From positions 547,256 to 609,255 of the forward strand of contig NW_019091361.1 of NCBI RefSeq assembly GCF_001949145.1: DNA of 62,000 bases. Reading direction: 5' to 3'. The position numbers were made by a program, and so were the translations under genes. Position 1 is the stretch's first letter, and each line of letters begins with the position of its first letter. The notes below the pieces were generated by a model that searched no databases, had not been told where the DNA came from, and saw nothing but the letters and a program-made list of their open reading frames with translations. Positions 48,601 to 62,000 of the stretch are shown here, piece after piece. This DNA is from Acanthaster planci (lineage: Eukaryota; Echinodermata; Asteroidea; Valvatida; Acanthasteridae).

Positions 48601-51600
48601 ATCTAGGCCATGTGAAGTAGGACCAGGCCTACACTACATGATAAGTGTTAAGGGCCTGTAGGATGGCTCCATGGCCATGGCATTAAACTCCATTATTTTT
48701 AAGTGATTCTGCCTAGCCATTCCATTCAAATGAATGGGTGGGCTGGCATCTTTCAAACTCTACATAACCCATCAAAATGAAGTTTTTTACTCACTATTAA
48801 AAGTGAATGACATTATCCAAAGAACTTCATACAATCTGACACAAATGTACTAAACCAAAATGTGATACCATCCCGTACTGATCAGTATTTTCAGAGCAAT
48901 ATGGCTTAATGGTGAGCAATCCCTACAGACCAATGGTTATGAATGTCAAGAGGTTTTTTTTAGATTGATGAATAGCGTACGACTCCAGAGATAATGTCTA
49001 ATTCACTCTGGGGCCTTCTGAGACAGTAATTGCCCTCTGTTGTGGGAGAAAATATGAATAATTCATGCTCTGGTGTGAGACAACTGGTGAAAAGCTGTTC
49101 AAAGAACTGGTTGGATGGACCAGGGGAAAAAAATATGAATGCCCAGACACTGACAAAGAGAGACACATCAGCAACGACCAATGGCAGGACAAAACAACCG
49201 ATAGATGGGATTCTTTTTCTCATTCTATCACTGTCACAATCACAAGAGTAAGTTTACAGTGACAGTATTGATTACCCAAAAAAGTTGGACAAGTTCATGA
49301 TGTCCCCAACATTCTAAGCAGGATATCAGTAGGCCGATGGGGACATCTACTCCACCCCCCCAAAAAATCTGACCTGGAAAAAATGGGAGAAAAATCTCAT
49401 GAATGCCATTACAATGATTCATCATTAATAATTTATTGACCTTTTGTTTCTTTGGTTTCTTGTAAAAAAAACCACTATATGCTTCCCAGATTTTGTTAGC
49501 CATTTACCTATACAATTAAAAAAGACCAAATGTACAAAATAAGTTACATGTATATCCAACAGAAACTAAACCTCAACAACAGTATGCTGATGTCAATACT
49601 GTGCATCAGAAACTCACTCTAGAAATGTAAAATTTCCAGACATCTTCATTTTAAATAAGATATGAACCTTTTTTCAAAAATTACCAATAAAGTAACATCA
49701 GAGCGTAGCCTACATGAAAAGTCTATTTTTGGAAAAACTTGGTTCCATCTCGAATGAGCTTCAGAAGACAGCCGTGCTGTTAATTTCCGATGGCAATACC
49801 CCAGGGTAAGTGACAATTATAATTTGGTTGCATGCACATGTCTTGCTAACATTTCTTGGCACCAATGTGTAACCAATCAATAACTTTGCCAGGCTTTTCT
49901 CCTTCCTGCAAACCCCTTCAACTTGATTTCTCTGGAGAGACTACAGCAGGGTGCGACCGAGTGCCTCAAAGTGCAAAAACAGATTACAGAGTTAACGCAC
50001 CGGCAATCAAAAAGCATCACCAACAAGCCTGTGACCTTGGTCCAGGGCAGCGTAACTCTGGACAGGACGTGGACATGCCATGTGCCAAGAGACAACGCCA
50101 CCAAACCCTATTGGATGGCCCATCCGGACAAACCTAAAGAGCAGCTGACCAATTGACACTGATCATGATGGTGTCTGACTGACTGTCTGGTAATAGACAT
50201 GGGAAATAGACATGGCACGCTCCAGCCAAATGAATGCCATCTGTGACCAAAATCTGGCGTCACTTCTACAGTCTGCAATCGTGCGGAACCCAACCAACTG
50301 ATACCATTCTTCATAACTGTCTCTTTTCTCCCAACTTTTTCATAAAAGAACATGCTGCGTTGACCTTAAATGAAACCGGGTTAGAAAAAAATGAACAATG
50401 AATCTATATTTTGGGCTGTTTCTCTAGTTTGTTTCCATTGATGAAACAAACTCATAGAGTAGCGTAAGTAGTGGATCAAAATAAAATTGTTAGCAAAATT
50501 GGAAAGCCACACATGTACACTATGTTAACATTTTATGGCTGTTACTAGGCATGAAATGTGCCCATCTATCTCCAGCACTGGCTCAAATTACAGTGATGCA
50601 AAGGTGGAAATGTGCAGCATATACATGTACATACAAGCATAACATGTCAGGGATTGTCAAAACTATCGTTCTGATTAAAACAAAGTTAGATGTTGTGTTG
50701 GCTCATTGCAAACAAGTACAATAAGCCGAGACCCTGTCCAAGTACTATGATTTAACTTGAGCTCAATTTGATAGGTGCTGCCAAATGGCATTTGACTACA
50801 GAGGTCAAAAGCCATTATGATATGAAAGTCATAACGCATTCCTGGGTAGCATATCAAGGGAGGAGTCCCGTAACTAGACACCATCTGGGATTATCATCAG
50901 GCCTTCAAGGAGGGAGTAAAAAAATAATAACATCGAATATAAAACGAAATTGCTTCAAGGATCCCCGAGGTCCACTGATTGTCTGGTGGAAAATTTGGAT
51001 CCCTCTATAACGAGTTAATTAAGACCATAAAAATGAATGATTGAATTTAGTTGAAAATGCTGTAAATGACAATGGATTTTGTAATCTGCTGAGAACCTAA
51101 AAAAGATGAGCTCCACAGCATTTCCAAACCTAGTTCAGTTTGAAGAAGAGTAGAATATATCAAACACTGGTGTACTGTAGAAAAGATTCAAATGCAGGTA
51201 TTTCACATTTTCATGGAGAGATGTTTTGAAAATCTTTAGAAAAGTGACATATGACGGATTTTTACCAGTTAATTCTCTAAAGACAGGCATGCAACTTGGA
51301 CTTCGACAAAAAACGAGGAAAATCCAATCTTTACAAGACTTTGTACAGTATTTTCCAATTTTTAATGGCGCGAGTGTGAAGTGAAAATGAGGAAATCAGC
51401 TGATCTTAGGAAAAGTTACATGCCTGTAAAGAACTTAAAACAGCTCTCTTTATTAAGGTTCAATCATGGAAGTAGTATTTAGTTCAGTTCAGTCACATGG
51501 AAGTGGAAACTATCCACTTGTGTGGTCCATCCTCTGTCGCAAGGTATTTCATAAATCTACCAGGAAAACTCATGTAGCTGGTCAATTGGATTTACATACA

Positions 51601-54600
51601 TGTAGCTAGTACGACAGGGTTTTTTATTCTTGCTTTATATCTCTTACATCACAGAAATAGAGAGGTTGGATTGGCTTCTGCCTTTTAGTACAAGCTGATT
51701 GGCCAGATAAGGCATGATGGATTTCACTGACAACGCTCCAAAGCTTACATCAAACAGAGCAGACCTTTCCAGGCTAATTCTCCATCAGGGATTTTAAGCC
51801 GGTGTTCTGCCTTTCTTGGTTCAATCCAAGCCAAGCAGGGACCAGGGATGTCTCTATAGCTGTGCCGGTGCCATGATCTGAAGTAATCTGCCTCAACTGC
51901 TAGTTCCTCCCCCCCCCAGGTGGAATTCACCCAGCAAATTGCCTCAGCTTGTGCATGTTGATGTCACGCTAGTGAGCCTAGCCTTGCTTTGCTCATCTTC
52001 TCTCCCAACTCCCCTTCCTCCATCCAACCCCCCCCCACGTAGCCTTTGCAGTCTGCCTCGCCACCATTTCCTCACCATGAGAGCCATCTGGTCAATGCTG
52101 AACCTGGTTATGCACGACTGCAAGTCCAATGACTGCTTTGCTGTATTCCTGTACTGTACCCAGGCCCAAGTGTGCCTCGTTGGCCAATATCTAAGGTCTC
52201 ACACAGCCCGGTTCCGGTGAACACGCTCACAGCTTTCTCTCGCTGGTCTCACCCTACTACTGCTGCTAAACTGATAGAGAAATGGGAGGGGGGGGTTGAC
52301 CGGACTTAGGGGAAGGAAAAGTACAATGCACCGTGTAAGGCGACAACAGCCAAGACTGGATTCGGGCGTATAGGTTCTGATTCAACACGTTTTCCTCCAA
52401 TTTAGGGATGCCATCCAAAGGTCATCATCTCACAATGTAATATTGGACAATTTATATGTCTTGACATCCTACGGAAACACAGGATTCAAAGTGGATTTCA
52501 GAGAAAGAGAAATCAGTACCAAACAAACCTGCTGTCATTATGCCAAACATTGCATTGTTGAAGGATTGAAATGAAGACAACCGCTACACAGAGAAAATGT
52601 TTTGCAATGACACTGGACTGTGGACTTCTGGATAAAACATTAGCAGAGGCTATTCAGGGCAATATTTTTCCCTGGACCTGAGGAAAAGAATTTATTAAAA
52701 ATTCAAGTCAAACCTTTTTGGTACATGTAGTATTTTGAAAACTCTTTCTAGCATGTTTTTGAAAATGAATAAGCCACTACTTCTGTTACTTCATTAAATA
52801 ACACGACATTGTCGATGAGTATTTTCATTTTACATGTGTTTTTCAATATAACCATGATGAGTTACAATAACTTATATGTAATTCTCCAGTATTTTGACGC
52901 AAGAGTACAACTGTGCCTCAAACACACATCCACCAGCCCTACAAAGGCAAAGTTCCATTTCTCTTAACACCTTTATTTCACCGCATGGCTTAGTTTTGAA
53001 CAGCAGACTTTTTTTTCAAGGATTTGGACTCCCAGAAAGTTGCACTTGTTAACAGATTGTGACAATCAGCAAGGGTCAAGGGTCGGAGAGAAACCATTTT
53101 GCCAGAGGTAAGGCACCTGTGCTGTGTTGGCAATAGGGACTGAACAACCTGTTAGCAGAGGTAACCTAATTGGGTGCAGATTTATACAAAGAGTGCAGAC
53201 TATTCTTTTAATACCAAAAGAAGTTCAAGAGCAAGCATTTTCATTTTTTCACTGGTTGATCAAAGTTATGAGCAGGTTTTCATACAATGTTGGTAGTTCT
53301 GCATGAAGCTGAGTATGCTGTGTTGACTCATGCATCATATTCATTTCTAACGGTATTTAGTCGATATATCGGTACGTACAACGGTGTAAAATCTATGAAG
53401 TGGGATCAATGACTGTACATGTATTGTCTGGTTTGTCATGGGCCTTCTTGGAATGTGAAATGTGCCCAGAGAAATCACCATAGTCATAAAAACTAAAGGT
53501 GTATCAAGGGCAACAGAGCTGGCAAGTTTTAGGTCCCGGCAAACATTTGGCATGGTATCATTCCAACTATCTACTTCTCGCTGGAAGGCACAGGGGCTGT
53601 CCTCTCCACAGCAGCCAAAGATAGCAAAACAAGGGGCATAGGCTAGCCACCCAAACTGGTATTAGTAGCTAAAAGCCCACCACGGGCAAGTAAGACCATC
53701 TGTGTTTTAGTTATGCCATAAAGGCTCATCCAACTGCTAACCGGTCATAGCACTTTCAGAAAGGCGCATACCAAGAGACCAGACAATTGCATGCTTAAGT
53801 TTTTTTGCCATTTTTTTGCACATGGCAAAGTTGTGAAGAGGGAAACGTGGCCGAACTTGAGGACACAGCCAAAAGACAGTGTGGCAGTAAGCCAAACAAA
53901 CGGTGGCGTCTCTCAGGCGAAGACAAACAAGTATCTCAACCTTCCTTCTGTAAACAATCTGCAGGTTTATGGCCAGAAGGGCCGACTCCATTTCACCTTG
54001 ATGTTCTTGAGTTGCAGGGGAGAGAGACAGTGTGTGGTCTAGCGGCATGCAGTAAAGAGGCAGTGCACACAAGTGGCACTCTCAAGACTCTGAAACAATT
54101 TGACTTCTCCAATTTGGAGTATTTTTTTCCTGTTACCCACAAAACCTAGTCATAAAAAACGAGAACACAGCCTTACATAGTTTAAAAAAGGAAAGGAAAT
54201 TTATCCTTTATGTTTGGATGGCAGATTTGTATGATTTAAATATCTCTGACAGATCATAATGGCACTTGGTAATGAAGTTACACCAAATCTTCTTTTGTAT
54301 CTTATTTGGAACAGATGTCAGATTCATGCATGATTTTGAGACTGAAATCCCAACTTCACAAAAAAATTAAATCCTCACTTTTGTGGAGATAAATATCCTT
54401 AACTTTCTTGAGAGCAAACATTCCTTCAATATACCCGTTCTTTACAAGCGTTTACCCCAATGACTGCCCTATTTAAAGTACAGTTACTTCTCCTTTTTCT
54501 CTCCAATTGAAGCCCCAAGGCTTACAATAAAACCCATACAAACAGCTGTTGAATACTTGAAAGACCAGAATCTGCAAACCACTTAATTTAAATGGGGGTG

Positions 54601-57600
54601 CCTTTTCTCTTCAGAGGCTGATTCAAAATGGAAAGGCATAGTTGCAGGTCAACTTTTCAAGTGAATGCACGCTTTTTCCCCAAGCTTCTGCCATTAATCT
54701 CACAACAAAATTAACACCATCAAGAAGAAGAAATCCCTGTCTCTGTTTGCCACCAAAAAAAGGACCTCACTCCTACTGAAATTAGAAGGCATGCTTGCTA
54801 TGTTCCCTAACAACGATACCGATGTAATTAATAACCTTGTCAGCGCTATACCAATCTTGTTGCACAGGGGATCATTGTTAACACAATCTGACATTTGTCC
54901 CAACTGAAGTTGGAGGAAAACTGGGGGAGAAAACTGAAAGGCTCTTTTGTTGGGGGTTAGTTATCGCCAAAGTAGATAGCAATTGCCTTGGCTGGACAAA
55001 ATAGTGAGGAAGGAATAAGGCAAAACTATGGGCATGGGAGAACAGACTATAATGTATAGCTTTGCCTGCCTCGAGGAAGCCCATGGTAAGCTTGGCTGTC
55101 TGCCCTTTACAGAAAACCAACAGGCACTAATCCATTGCCACAGGTTGCATAATATTCAATCTTACCAGGCAGCAAGGAAATGAAACTCCCTGGCCTGCTG
55201 GCCCCTGGCGTAAACTGCTGGTGAAATAACACTGGGGATTGGAATTGGCTCCTCCCAAAATAATAAGCCAGGGGTATCATAGGGTACAAATGGGGCAAGA
55301 GATTATGCATATCCCTGCTTGTCCCCGTACTTCCCCGTGTAATGTTGCTAACGTCTGTTGTAATAGCCCCCTCGCCCTCCTTCCCAAAGAGGGGAGGTCA
55401 ACCAGTCAGATGAAATATGTTAGGGCATCAACTTTGATAGGAAACACTCCTTGCTATAAAATGCTCTAACCATCCATATGAACTTCAAGCAGTTGAGGCT
55501 GCCTACAGCACAGTATTACTTGAGGGCATACTCCCAGGCTAACTCCAAGACAAAGCCAAATATTTCTCATTTCAAACGCTACATACTTAAGCTTTGCTCT
55601 GCTGCCCGCCAACTTACACTAGTTTTTCTAGGCAAGGGAAAGTGCACATTTCCGCTTAGTCCTTCTAGCTTCTACCATGCTAACCCACAACTCTGTCACA
55701 AATTGCCCCAAAAAACCAATCTACTGCTCTCTACTCATCATCATCAACTACATTTACAAGACATTCAGATCCATGCAATGACTATTTACAGTATTTTAAC
55801 TAGCATAAAGATTGTACTGAATTTTTCAAGGACTCGGTTCAAAAAACTTTTGGTAGGCCTAAATGTAGCTTCACTGAAACCAATGAATATAATGTTACAA
55901 TGGCTGGTTTCCTGCTCAAATGTGAATGGAATTTCAGTATCAGAGAAAAACCTCGGAAATAAATGAACTTTGACTCTGTGAGAAAATTCTTGGTTACAAA
56001 AATCAGGACAGGGACGCATGATCCATTTCAGTACCTGAACATCACACATGCAATTGGCTGAACATATGAACTGTTTTATAATATAAAACAGAGAATGCCT
56101 GTACAATAAGTTTAGATTAATAACCCTAACTCCCAAATCATATTGCAATCCGCTGATTTGGGGCTGTTAGGGATGCTAAGGTGATATGGTTGGGAAACCA
56201 GTCAAGAACAATGTAAAAGTCAACATGTGCCGTTTCCTCTATCATCACTGACCAAAATAGTAGCCTGAATCCCAAACAGATGATCAATGACCAAAATAGT
56301 AGCCTGAATCCCGAACAGATGATCAATGACCAAAATAGTAGCCTGAATCCCAAACAGATGATCAATGGAAAACACACTCATATTGACATTAATAGAAAAT
56401 GTGAAATGGATGAACACTGGTCAGATGATAGCATGGCTTGCTGTTCATTACATTCAATCCCTTCGTAACAAAAGAAATGAACTCCAGAGACATGACTGGG
56501 TGACAAAACTTAAAACAGTGACAAGGTAAATATTCACAACTGACAATGTGTGTAAATTGTAGCTGTTATGGCACGCCGACACCTAGGAATGCACTGAATA
56601 AATTCCACTTGTGATCATGTTCATAGTCACAGTCCTGCTGTGTTTTTATTTTGCGCACAGTGCCTTGCAGTGTAGGACTTGGGCTTTGGAACATGGCCTT
56701 ATAATTACTAACAGCAAATATTGATCACACGGACTGCCCGGTACGTTTGCCATTGAACTAGACTGTACTTTTCATTTGGACAATAAGAAAATATAAATAT
56801 TGCTCTGACTACAAATGGCATGTATGAAGAGTGATCATGATGACATCAAAATTACTTGTATTTGTTTATTTTGTTCAATAAATTATTTCATTCACTTGTG
56901 TCATTTTAATAATGGGAAGGACTGAATTTCGCGCATTCTATTCCAAAAAACTACCCATGATGACTGTACACGAGATTGCATTTCTCCACTTTCTCATATT
57001 GTAAGTAATGGTACCAAATCTGGAAGCCATAAAAGATTATTACCTACCGGTATCTCTGAAAGAGTACATGAAAGATCACATGTCCTGATAAAAAGAGGTT
57101 TGAAAACAATGAATGTTTGTGAACAAAGGTAACCTGCAAACCTACATGCTTAACCAAGCATAGTAAAGGATAAAAAAAAACCATAATAAACAAAATTCAC
57201 AGCAATAAAAGCAAATAAAAAGTAATGGATTTCAAGACATTTTCGGTATATTGCCCAGGTGGACGGATAATAAGTTGACAATTAAAAACGTTTTGTCCTT
57301 CTTTGGTTAGAACATTATCGTATGCAGCTCTGACAAGGTTAAAACAGAACACTCAGTGAAACATCATATTTTAAGACATTAAACTGATTTCAACTCAGGC
57401 TAAATCCTCCATATATTACTGACCCTCATAAAATTTAAAATGGCAAAAACAATCAAGCACAAATGTTATAATTAGTCGGTATACACTGCTGACTTCTGTG
57501 ATGCATTATTTACCGATGTCTTATAATCAGGCTTTCCATCTTCTGTAAATGGCAACAAATTGAAAACTGTTGTTGAAATTAAAAAACTCTAATTATCAAT

Positions 57601-58690
57601 TAAAATCTGGCCATTGGATTTTCAGTCATTGGGGAAATTATACACATCTGTCAATTTTTCTGCAGGACAAAAAAATCTGCCAAGGTCGGCCATCCATTGT
57701 ACTCAGTGCATAATCTTGACTTGTGCTTACAATGGGGGGGGGTGGTCTTGCCGATGTTATGCTCTGACTACAGATTGGAGCCTGTGCCCAGGCCATATTC
57801 ACACCTGCCATTTTTAAACAAAAAACCCAAGCCGCTGGACATTTGTGTCTGGGATTTGTTTTGTGGGCCTTGTGGAAGCTAGCACCTTGGTAGAGGTGGT
57901 AGCAATACCACACCAATGAATACACACAATTGGCATAGTAATTTACGGCCACACTGTGGGGATTTTATAAAATCTCTTTATCTGTTTTTGATGGTTGTCT
58001 TTGTGACCTTGGAAACAGTGTTATCAGAGCAAAAGGCAACGTCTCTACACACCAACAACAAACAGACGTGGCAAGTCCATTTCCATCTCCCAGTAAATAG
58101 AAATATTCCCAATAAAAGCCAGTAAAAACTGTTTGCTACATGTATATCTCACTTTGTAGAACTAGAAGGCTTCAGTCTACCTGGATTAAATGTCAATTTT
58201 CTTTTGAAACGCAGATATATATAACTCACAATTTCAACATTTTAACTTATTTTGCTTCCTGAATGAAATGATTGGAAAGCACCTAAAAAAACACTATGGC
58301 AGGCATCATTTTTCACAAGTGACACCTTTTCTAGCCAGAGCGACAATGTGAATCTTTCACGGATATGTAACCAAAATGCTGCGCTTGACAGAACGTGCCT
58401 AATTGCATCAAAACCATCCTTGTGGATTAAAAATCCTACATGCATCGTGGAAAGAATTTCATGCATAAATTAGTTCACCGTAATTAATCAAATACTGTCA
58501 GAGTCACTTGGCAGAAACACTGGCCTGCTCATAATCGATGTGAAGAAACAGCATTTAAAGTAAAACAAAAAGGGTGGAATAAGCCATGGCCTTGGGGTCA
58601 CACCAATTATGAAGGATAACAATTCAACATATTGGCAGAATAGGGATAGACTGTTGTCCTCAAAACAAGATAAGCCTTTAAGTTACATAC
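33653..58690 (-). other. Receptor intron 1 (if the 58.7 kb exon is right), 25 kb
   Basis: No exon is recognised. It includes a 39-bp tandem repeat (56252-56368), an A run (37903-37920) and many TACATGTA palindromes. GC-richer patches at 37.3-37.6 kb and 47.6-48.1 kb stand out from AT-rich surroundings and could be regulatory, but conservation cannot be judged from one genome. Confidence 0.5.
56252..56368. repeat. 39-bp tandem repeat, three copies
   Basis: Three 39-bp units beginning CCAAAATAGTAGCCTGAATC, differing at one base (CCCAAAC or CCCGAAC). It lies in a receptor intron, with no sign of coding use. Confidence 0.95.
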
Positions 58691-58740
58691 CCTGTGAAAA
58701 GATCTTCATTTTCAACAATCTTCTTCCAGAAGACCTCCAT
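58691..58740 (-). CDS. NR1H-like: Candidate first coding exon of the NR1H-like receptor
   Basis: ATG at 58740 (context CACCGTCATGG, G at +4) opens MEVFWKKIVENEDLFT and ends in a split Gly codon at CACAGG|GTATGT. This phase 2 end matches the phase 2 start of the DNA-binding exon, giving ...DLFTGFEKMSMDYS. Support is a good donor, the correct phase and a Kozak-like start; there is no homology support because NR A/B regions are not conserved. Alternatives are translation from Met21 or Met23 inside the DNA-binding exon, or another upstream exon not recognised. Confidence 0.45.
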
Positions 58741-61700
58741 GACGGTGATGAGAACCAACTTGACAAACCAAATAACACAGTCACACTGTAAATTGGATGG
58801 AGGTTTGAAGTTGATGGTTAGATGTCCGGCCAAAGATGGTTGCTGATGTCTACTTCTGATACACGGCAATCCGAGGTAAACTGGAAGTGTTTCGCTTGAA
58901 AAACAACTGCTGCGTTGGAAGAAAGCCAGTTAGGAAAACAATTGGATCGTCTGAAATACACTTGCGAGCCTCGTTAACAACTCAGATATTTGGAAAGATC
59001 CAATAACTAGCTGAAAAGAAACACGACCATTCACACCCCAGGTACTTATGGTACTGGGTCACTGGGCCCTCTGGTCCTAAGTTACTGAGAACGTGGTGGG
59101 CCTATACATTAGTTGAAGGTAGCTGGACTTAAACTGCAGTGAAAGACGTGAGTATAAGGCTGGTTGTCAAATGTCAAGAGTGGTTTCAACAACTACAGGC
59201 TCAACCAAAAGTGTGGAACGATCTCCTGGCTCAATAGCAGCAGAAAAACAAGGCAGAGTGTGTTAGCGGCATGGTTGGTAGTCGGTCTCATCTGATGCCT
59301 GGTGGTAGGAGCCCTGTCTGGCCCACAACCACAGCCTGCAGCTTGTAAAATGCCTTAGCTGGCATATCTCCCTCTCGTATTATAGCCTTGTATCCCAGCA
59401 ATGCGCACACTGCACTATGGTTTACAGTGTTCTTGCACACCCACAGTGCACGTACACTCTACCTCCTAAAGTTCAGTCAAGGCCAATAGCAACCCCTCAG
59501 CCCGCTGGTAAACAGTGCGATGACAGCTTGTTATGAACATGAACTTAGTGCAGTCCACCAACTAGTCTTGTGTCCTGGGTTCCCACGTCGAGGCTCCCCG
59601 GCATGCTTGGGATTTGCTCAGCTGTGGAGTGTCTTTCATAAAAGGCAGCAGACCAACTCTGCCAATTTGCATGGTGTATGGGTAAGAAGCAGGTTGTGCT
59701 GCATGCACTAAGCTTGAATGGAAAACAGCAATGCCAAATCAAAAGGACTGACCTCCTTTTAGGGGGCTGGAGTCATTGAACAGGAAATATTGCGATTAAA
59801 TGGGCAGGGGAAAAATGACAGTTGAATGATAACAAGAACGCCTATTTTGTGAGCCGATGATACAGCCATTGTGGCCAAACTTGTCGAGAATAATGGCAAG
59901 GCACACAAATGGCTCTTAAAATACCAATGTGTGCTTTAGGTTGACAAGCACTTTTTTTTAAAGCAGCAATACAGAAATATAGATGTACGTGTGTGTAATG
60001 CATAAAAGGCAGCTGGGTCGAACAAAGACATTCGCAAAAAAAGCTGAGCCTATCTCCCTAGTAAGGCATGAGTAGCAACAAGCAGAAAGGAACTGGCAGC
60101 CCTGCCTGTGGGCAATTCAAATCACGGTAAAAAGATTTGATAAAGGTAGCAGCCTAATACAAAATTGGATAGTTCTTGTGCACTTTGGGCTGGCTGCTTT
60201 CACGTAGACAGAACGAGTCATCACTTAACACTACTTACAGAGAAAGAAAAAAAATGGAAGAAATGGTGATAAGGCAAAAAGTAACAGACAGCTGTTGGTA
60301 AAATACTTAAAATGATTATGAATAACAGTAGACATCACGTCAAATATTTTACTGGCGAATCACGTTCCCCAGGGGTAGCTTACCAACACACAGAAAAACA
60401 ACATGTAGAATGCTAATTTGATAAGAGTATGTGGAATTAGGTACAGGTACAAATGAGGAAGGAAACTGATGCAGGAAGAAATGGCAATGACTATTAACAT
60501 GTGCCACAGCTATAAAACAGAAAATGGAAAAAGAAAAATGAGAACAGACAAAATGCAATGAAAGAACAGATGACTGGTTGTAATCTAAAAAGTCACTATG
60601 CAGTATGTGAACAAAGAAAAACATTCCGACCAATACAGTGTACCGTTTAGTTGAGACATCAAAACTGAGATAGGGAAGTTCTTCAAAGTTGCAAAAGAGC
60701 TCTTCTTTTTGGCTTAATTAATGGGTAAGATATCTTAACAGGTACCAGTTACAAGATAATCAACAGTAGTTGAGCAACACCTTGTTGATCTACAGGTCTT
60801 CTCCTTTTGTAGCCAGTTCTACTCATAATCCCTAGCTGTAACTGTTACTGAATTAGTGTTTAATCCTGTTTACCTGGTGGATTTAATCCATACTGATGTA
60901 ATTCAACAGGGTTTAGAGTATTGTGGTGTTCAGCAGACATTTGATCCTAAAAGGACATGCTTTAACAGCCATGGCCAAATTAGTCAAGTTGCTTAAAGAG
61001 TATGGCTGTATTAATCACAGGTTTGGATGGCCAAGAAAGATATCTTGACCACAATATTTTGGGGATCACTGGTACAATGTACAACTAATATATGCAATCC
61101 AAACAAATACAGAACAGTCAATACTCAGGAGATTCTCACTGACAGTACTGGGACTTACGGCTCCACTAATTTCTGCATTATGTTAGTGGACTAGTCCCAG
61201 CATCGACCAAAATGACCGGAGCGCGGTAAGACTGGACATGTGGTACAAATACCATGTATAATACAGTGAGCGATTTTGTTTCAATATTCTGTATACCTAA
61301 TTTGCTGCACAATTTTCTTTTTGTATAGCTAAAAAATGATTCTGTGTCGCATTTAATTAGTTGCGCAGAGCAAATACAAAACAGATGATTAAAAGTCAAA
61401 ACTAGGGGTCAGGGAATTTTGGTGGGTGGGGCGGCGACAGTCAACAATTTCTTTATGTGGCCTGAGAATAAACATATATGTACAGCTAGAGGAAGGCCAA
61501 GTTCGGATAACTTTGTCATACTCGTAGTCTAGAGTCTTTGGTTTATGTGAATTCAACTTTAACTTGAGTTGAAAAAGTTTGTGCACGATGATACACCTAC
61601 AGTGTTATATCTTATCACTAGCCATGTGCATGCCGATTGGCCCCGGTCGGTAAGCCTAAGTCTGTCCACAGCAGGTTTCCAGAACTACTGCTACGTCTAT

Positions 61701-62000
61701 TAGTATTACTAGTGGGTCTCTGCATGTTTTCAATGAAGTGAAGACATGTATACATGCAACCCTTTCTCTACACCATGGTTTTTACGCTGTGCTGGAGTCT
61801 GGTTTGTAGTCCGTCTACGGTGTATCTTTCAGTGGTGCAGCGTGGCAGCGGGAACCAATCTCGTGCATGCTGCACGTACGTTCTTCACAGTGAAAACTTT
61901 CCAAGTTGCATGTGCAGCCTGCCTGCAACTATGTACGCATATACATGTATGTTTCATGTATGTTGTCACTGTGGTACAGCGACTGTCTTGTGGGATTTTC
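58741..62000. other. 5' flank of the receptor gene
   Basis: No coding region is recognised. The segment next to 58740 could be 5' UTR. The last 400 bases (61600-62000) carry several CpGs and an inverted CCAAT motif (GATTGG at 61637), which could suit a - strand promoter, but there is no clear TATA box or start site. Confidence 0.35.

Larger units (their letters stand above)
17924..58740 (-). other. NR1H-like: NR1H-group nuclear receptor, spliced gene (five coding exons)
   Basis: Complete receptor assembled from exons 58691-58740, 33408-33652, 28245-28474, 26618-27425 and 17924-18168, with phases 2, 1, 0 and 1 at the junctions and a total of 1578 coding nt (525 residues). Domains: short N-terminus 1-29; two C4 zinc fingers 30-90; basic hinge 99-122 with a six-proline run at 124-129; LBD helix 1 near 149-170; an inserted Met/Pro/Gly-rich segment about 195-325; LBD helices 3-12 at 326-525. 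Family knowledge: NR1H receptors (LXR, FXR, EcR) bind sterol-type ligands and act in the nucleus, usually as RXR heterodimers on AGGTCA repeats. LBD text such as FTKAIPAF, EDQAVLVK, EEYALLQAI and SPDRPD matches that group best. The exact orthology (LXR or FXR) is not decidable here. Confidence 0.9.

Noticed and set aside
49856-50156. Overlapping 93- and 77-codon frames on +, with 75 codons on -
   Set aside because: Mutually overlapping in several frames with no coding signature.
55478-55966. 162-codon + strand frame
   Set aside because: Composition resembles translated AT-rich intron (Leu, Ser, Asn, Lys rich), with no recognisable motif or promoter.
58741-58869. Extension of the receptor N-terminus upstream of ATG 58740 in the same frame
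   Set aside because: The frame is open but no ATG occurs; it would start at TTG, which is unlikely in an animal gene.

Overview
The window is animal nuclear DNA from a eukaryote with spliced genes, long AT-rich introns (roughly 60% A+T by eye), abundant decayed transposons, and draft-assembly gaps (two N runs plus four single-N joins). An NR1H-type nuclear receptor, a kaptin-like gene, a CR1-like LINE, a Penelope-like remnant and many deuterostome-style MITEs suggest an invertebrate deuterostome, most likely an echinoderm. Species cannot be fixed from the sequence.

Genes. Only two protein-coding genes can be supported. (1) On the + strand, the last two exons of a kaptin (KPTN)-like gene lie at 1201-1587 and 3430-3510; the earlier exons are outside the window or not recognised. 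(2) On the - strand there is a complete NR1H-group nuclear receptor (LXR/FXR/EcR-like). Its DNA-binding exon is at 33408-33652, hinge and helix 1 at 28245-28474, most of the ligand-binding domain at 26618-27425, and helices 8-12 at 17924-18168. A phase-compatible candidate first coding exon sits 25 kb upstream at 58691-58740. All four junctions keep frame and give a predicted 525-residue protein. The two genes are tail to tail, about 14 kb apart.

Layout. 1-3.65 kb: end of the KPTN-like gene. 3.65-4.1 kb: tandem repeats. 4.4-10.4 kb: a MITE abutting a broken CR1-like LINE on the - strand, part of it present twice at single-N joins. 10.6-17.9 kb: gene-poor intergenic DNA. 18.2-26.6 kb: an 8.4 kb receptor intron with a palindromic MITE, two copies of a TTAA-flanked element, a Penelope-like remnant with a hammerhead-like motif, long 21-bp minisatellites, a perfect 25-bp-arm palindrome, a duplicated 1.2 kb block and a nest of tRNA-derived SINEs. 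28.5-33.4 and 33.7-58.7 kb: further introns with few recognisable features. 58.7-62 kb: 5' flank of the receptor.

Most notable. The receptor departs from its family in four ways: an ESCKS P-box instead of EGCKG; a roughly 130-residue Met/Pro/Gly-rich insertion between LBD helices 1 and 3 with two sumoylation-type motifs; Phe in place of the activation-switch Trp in helix 12 while the partner His is kept; and a very short N-terminal region. The palindromic octamer TACATGTA is strongly over-represented across the window. All functional statements are inference from sequence reading; no database search was possible.
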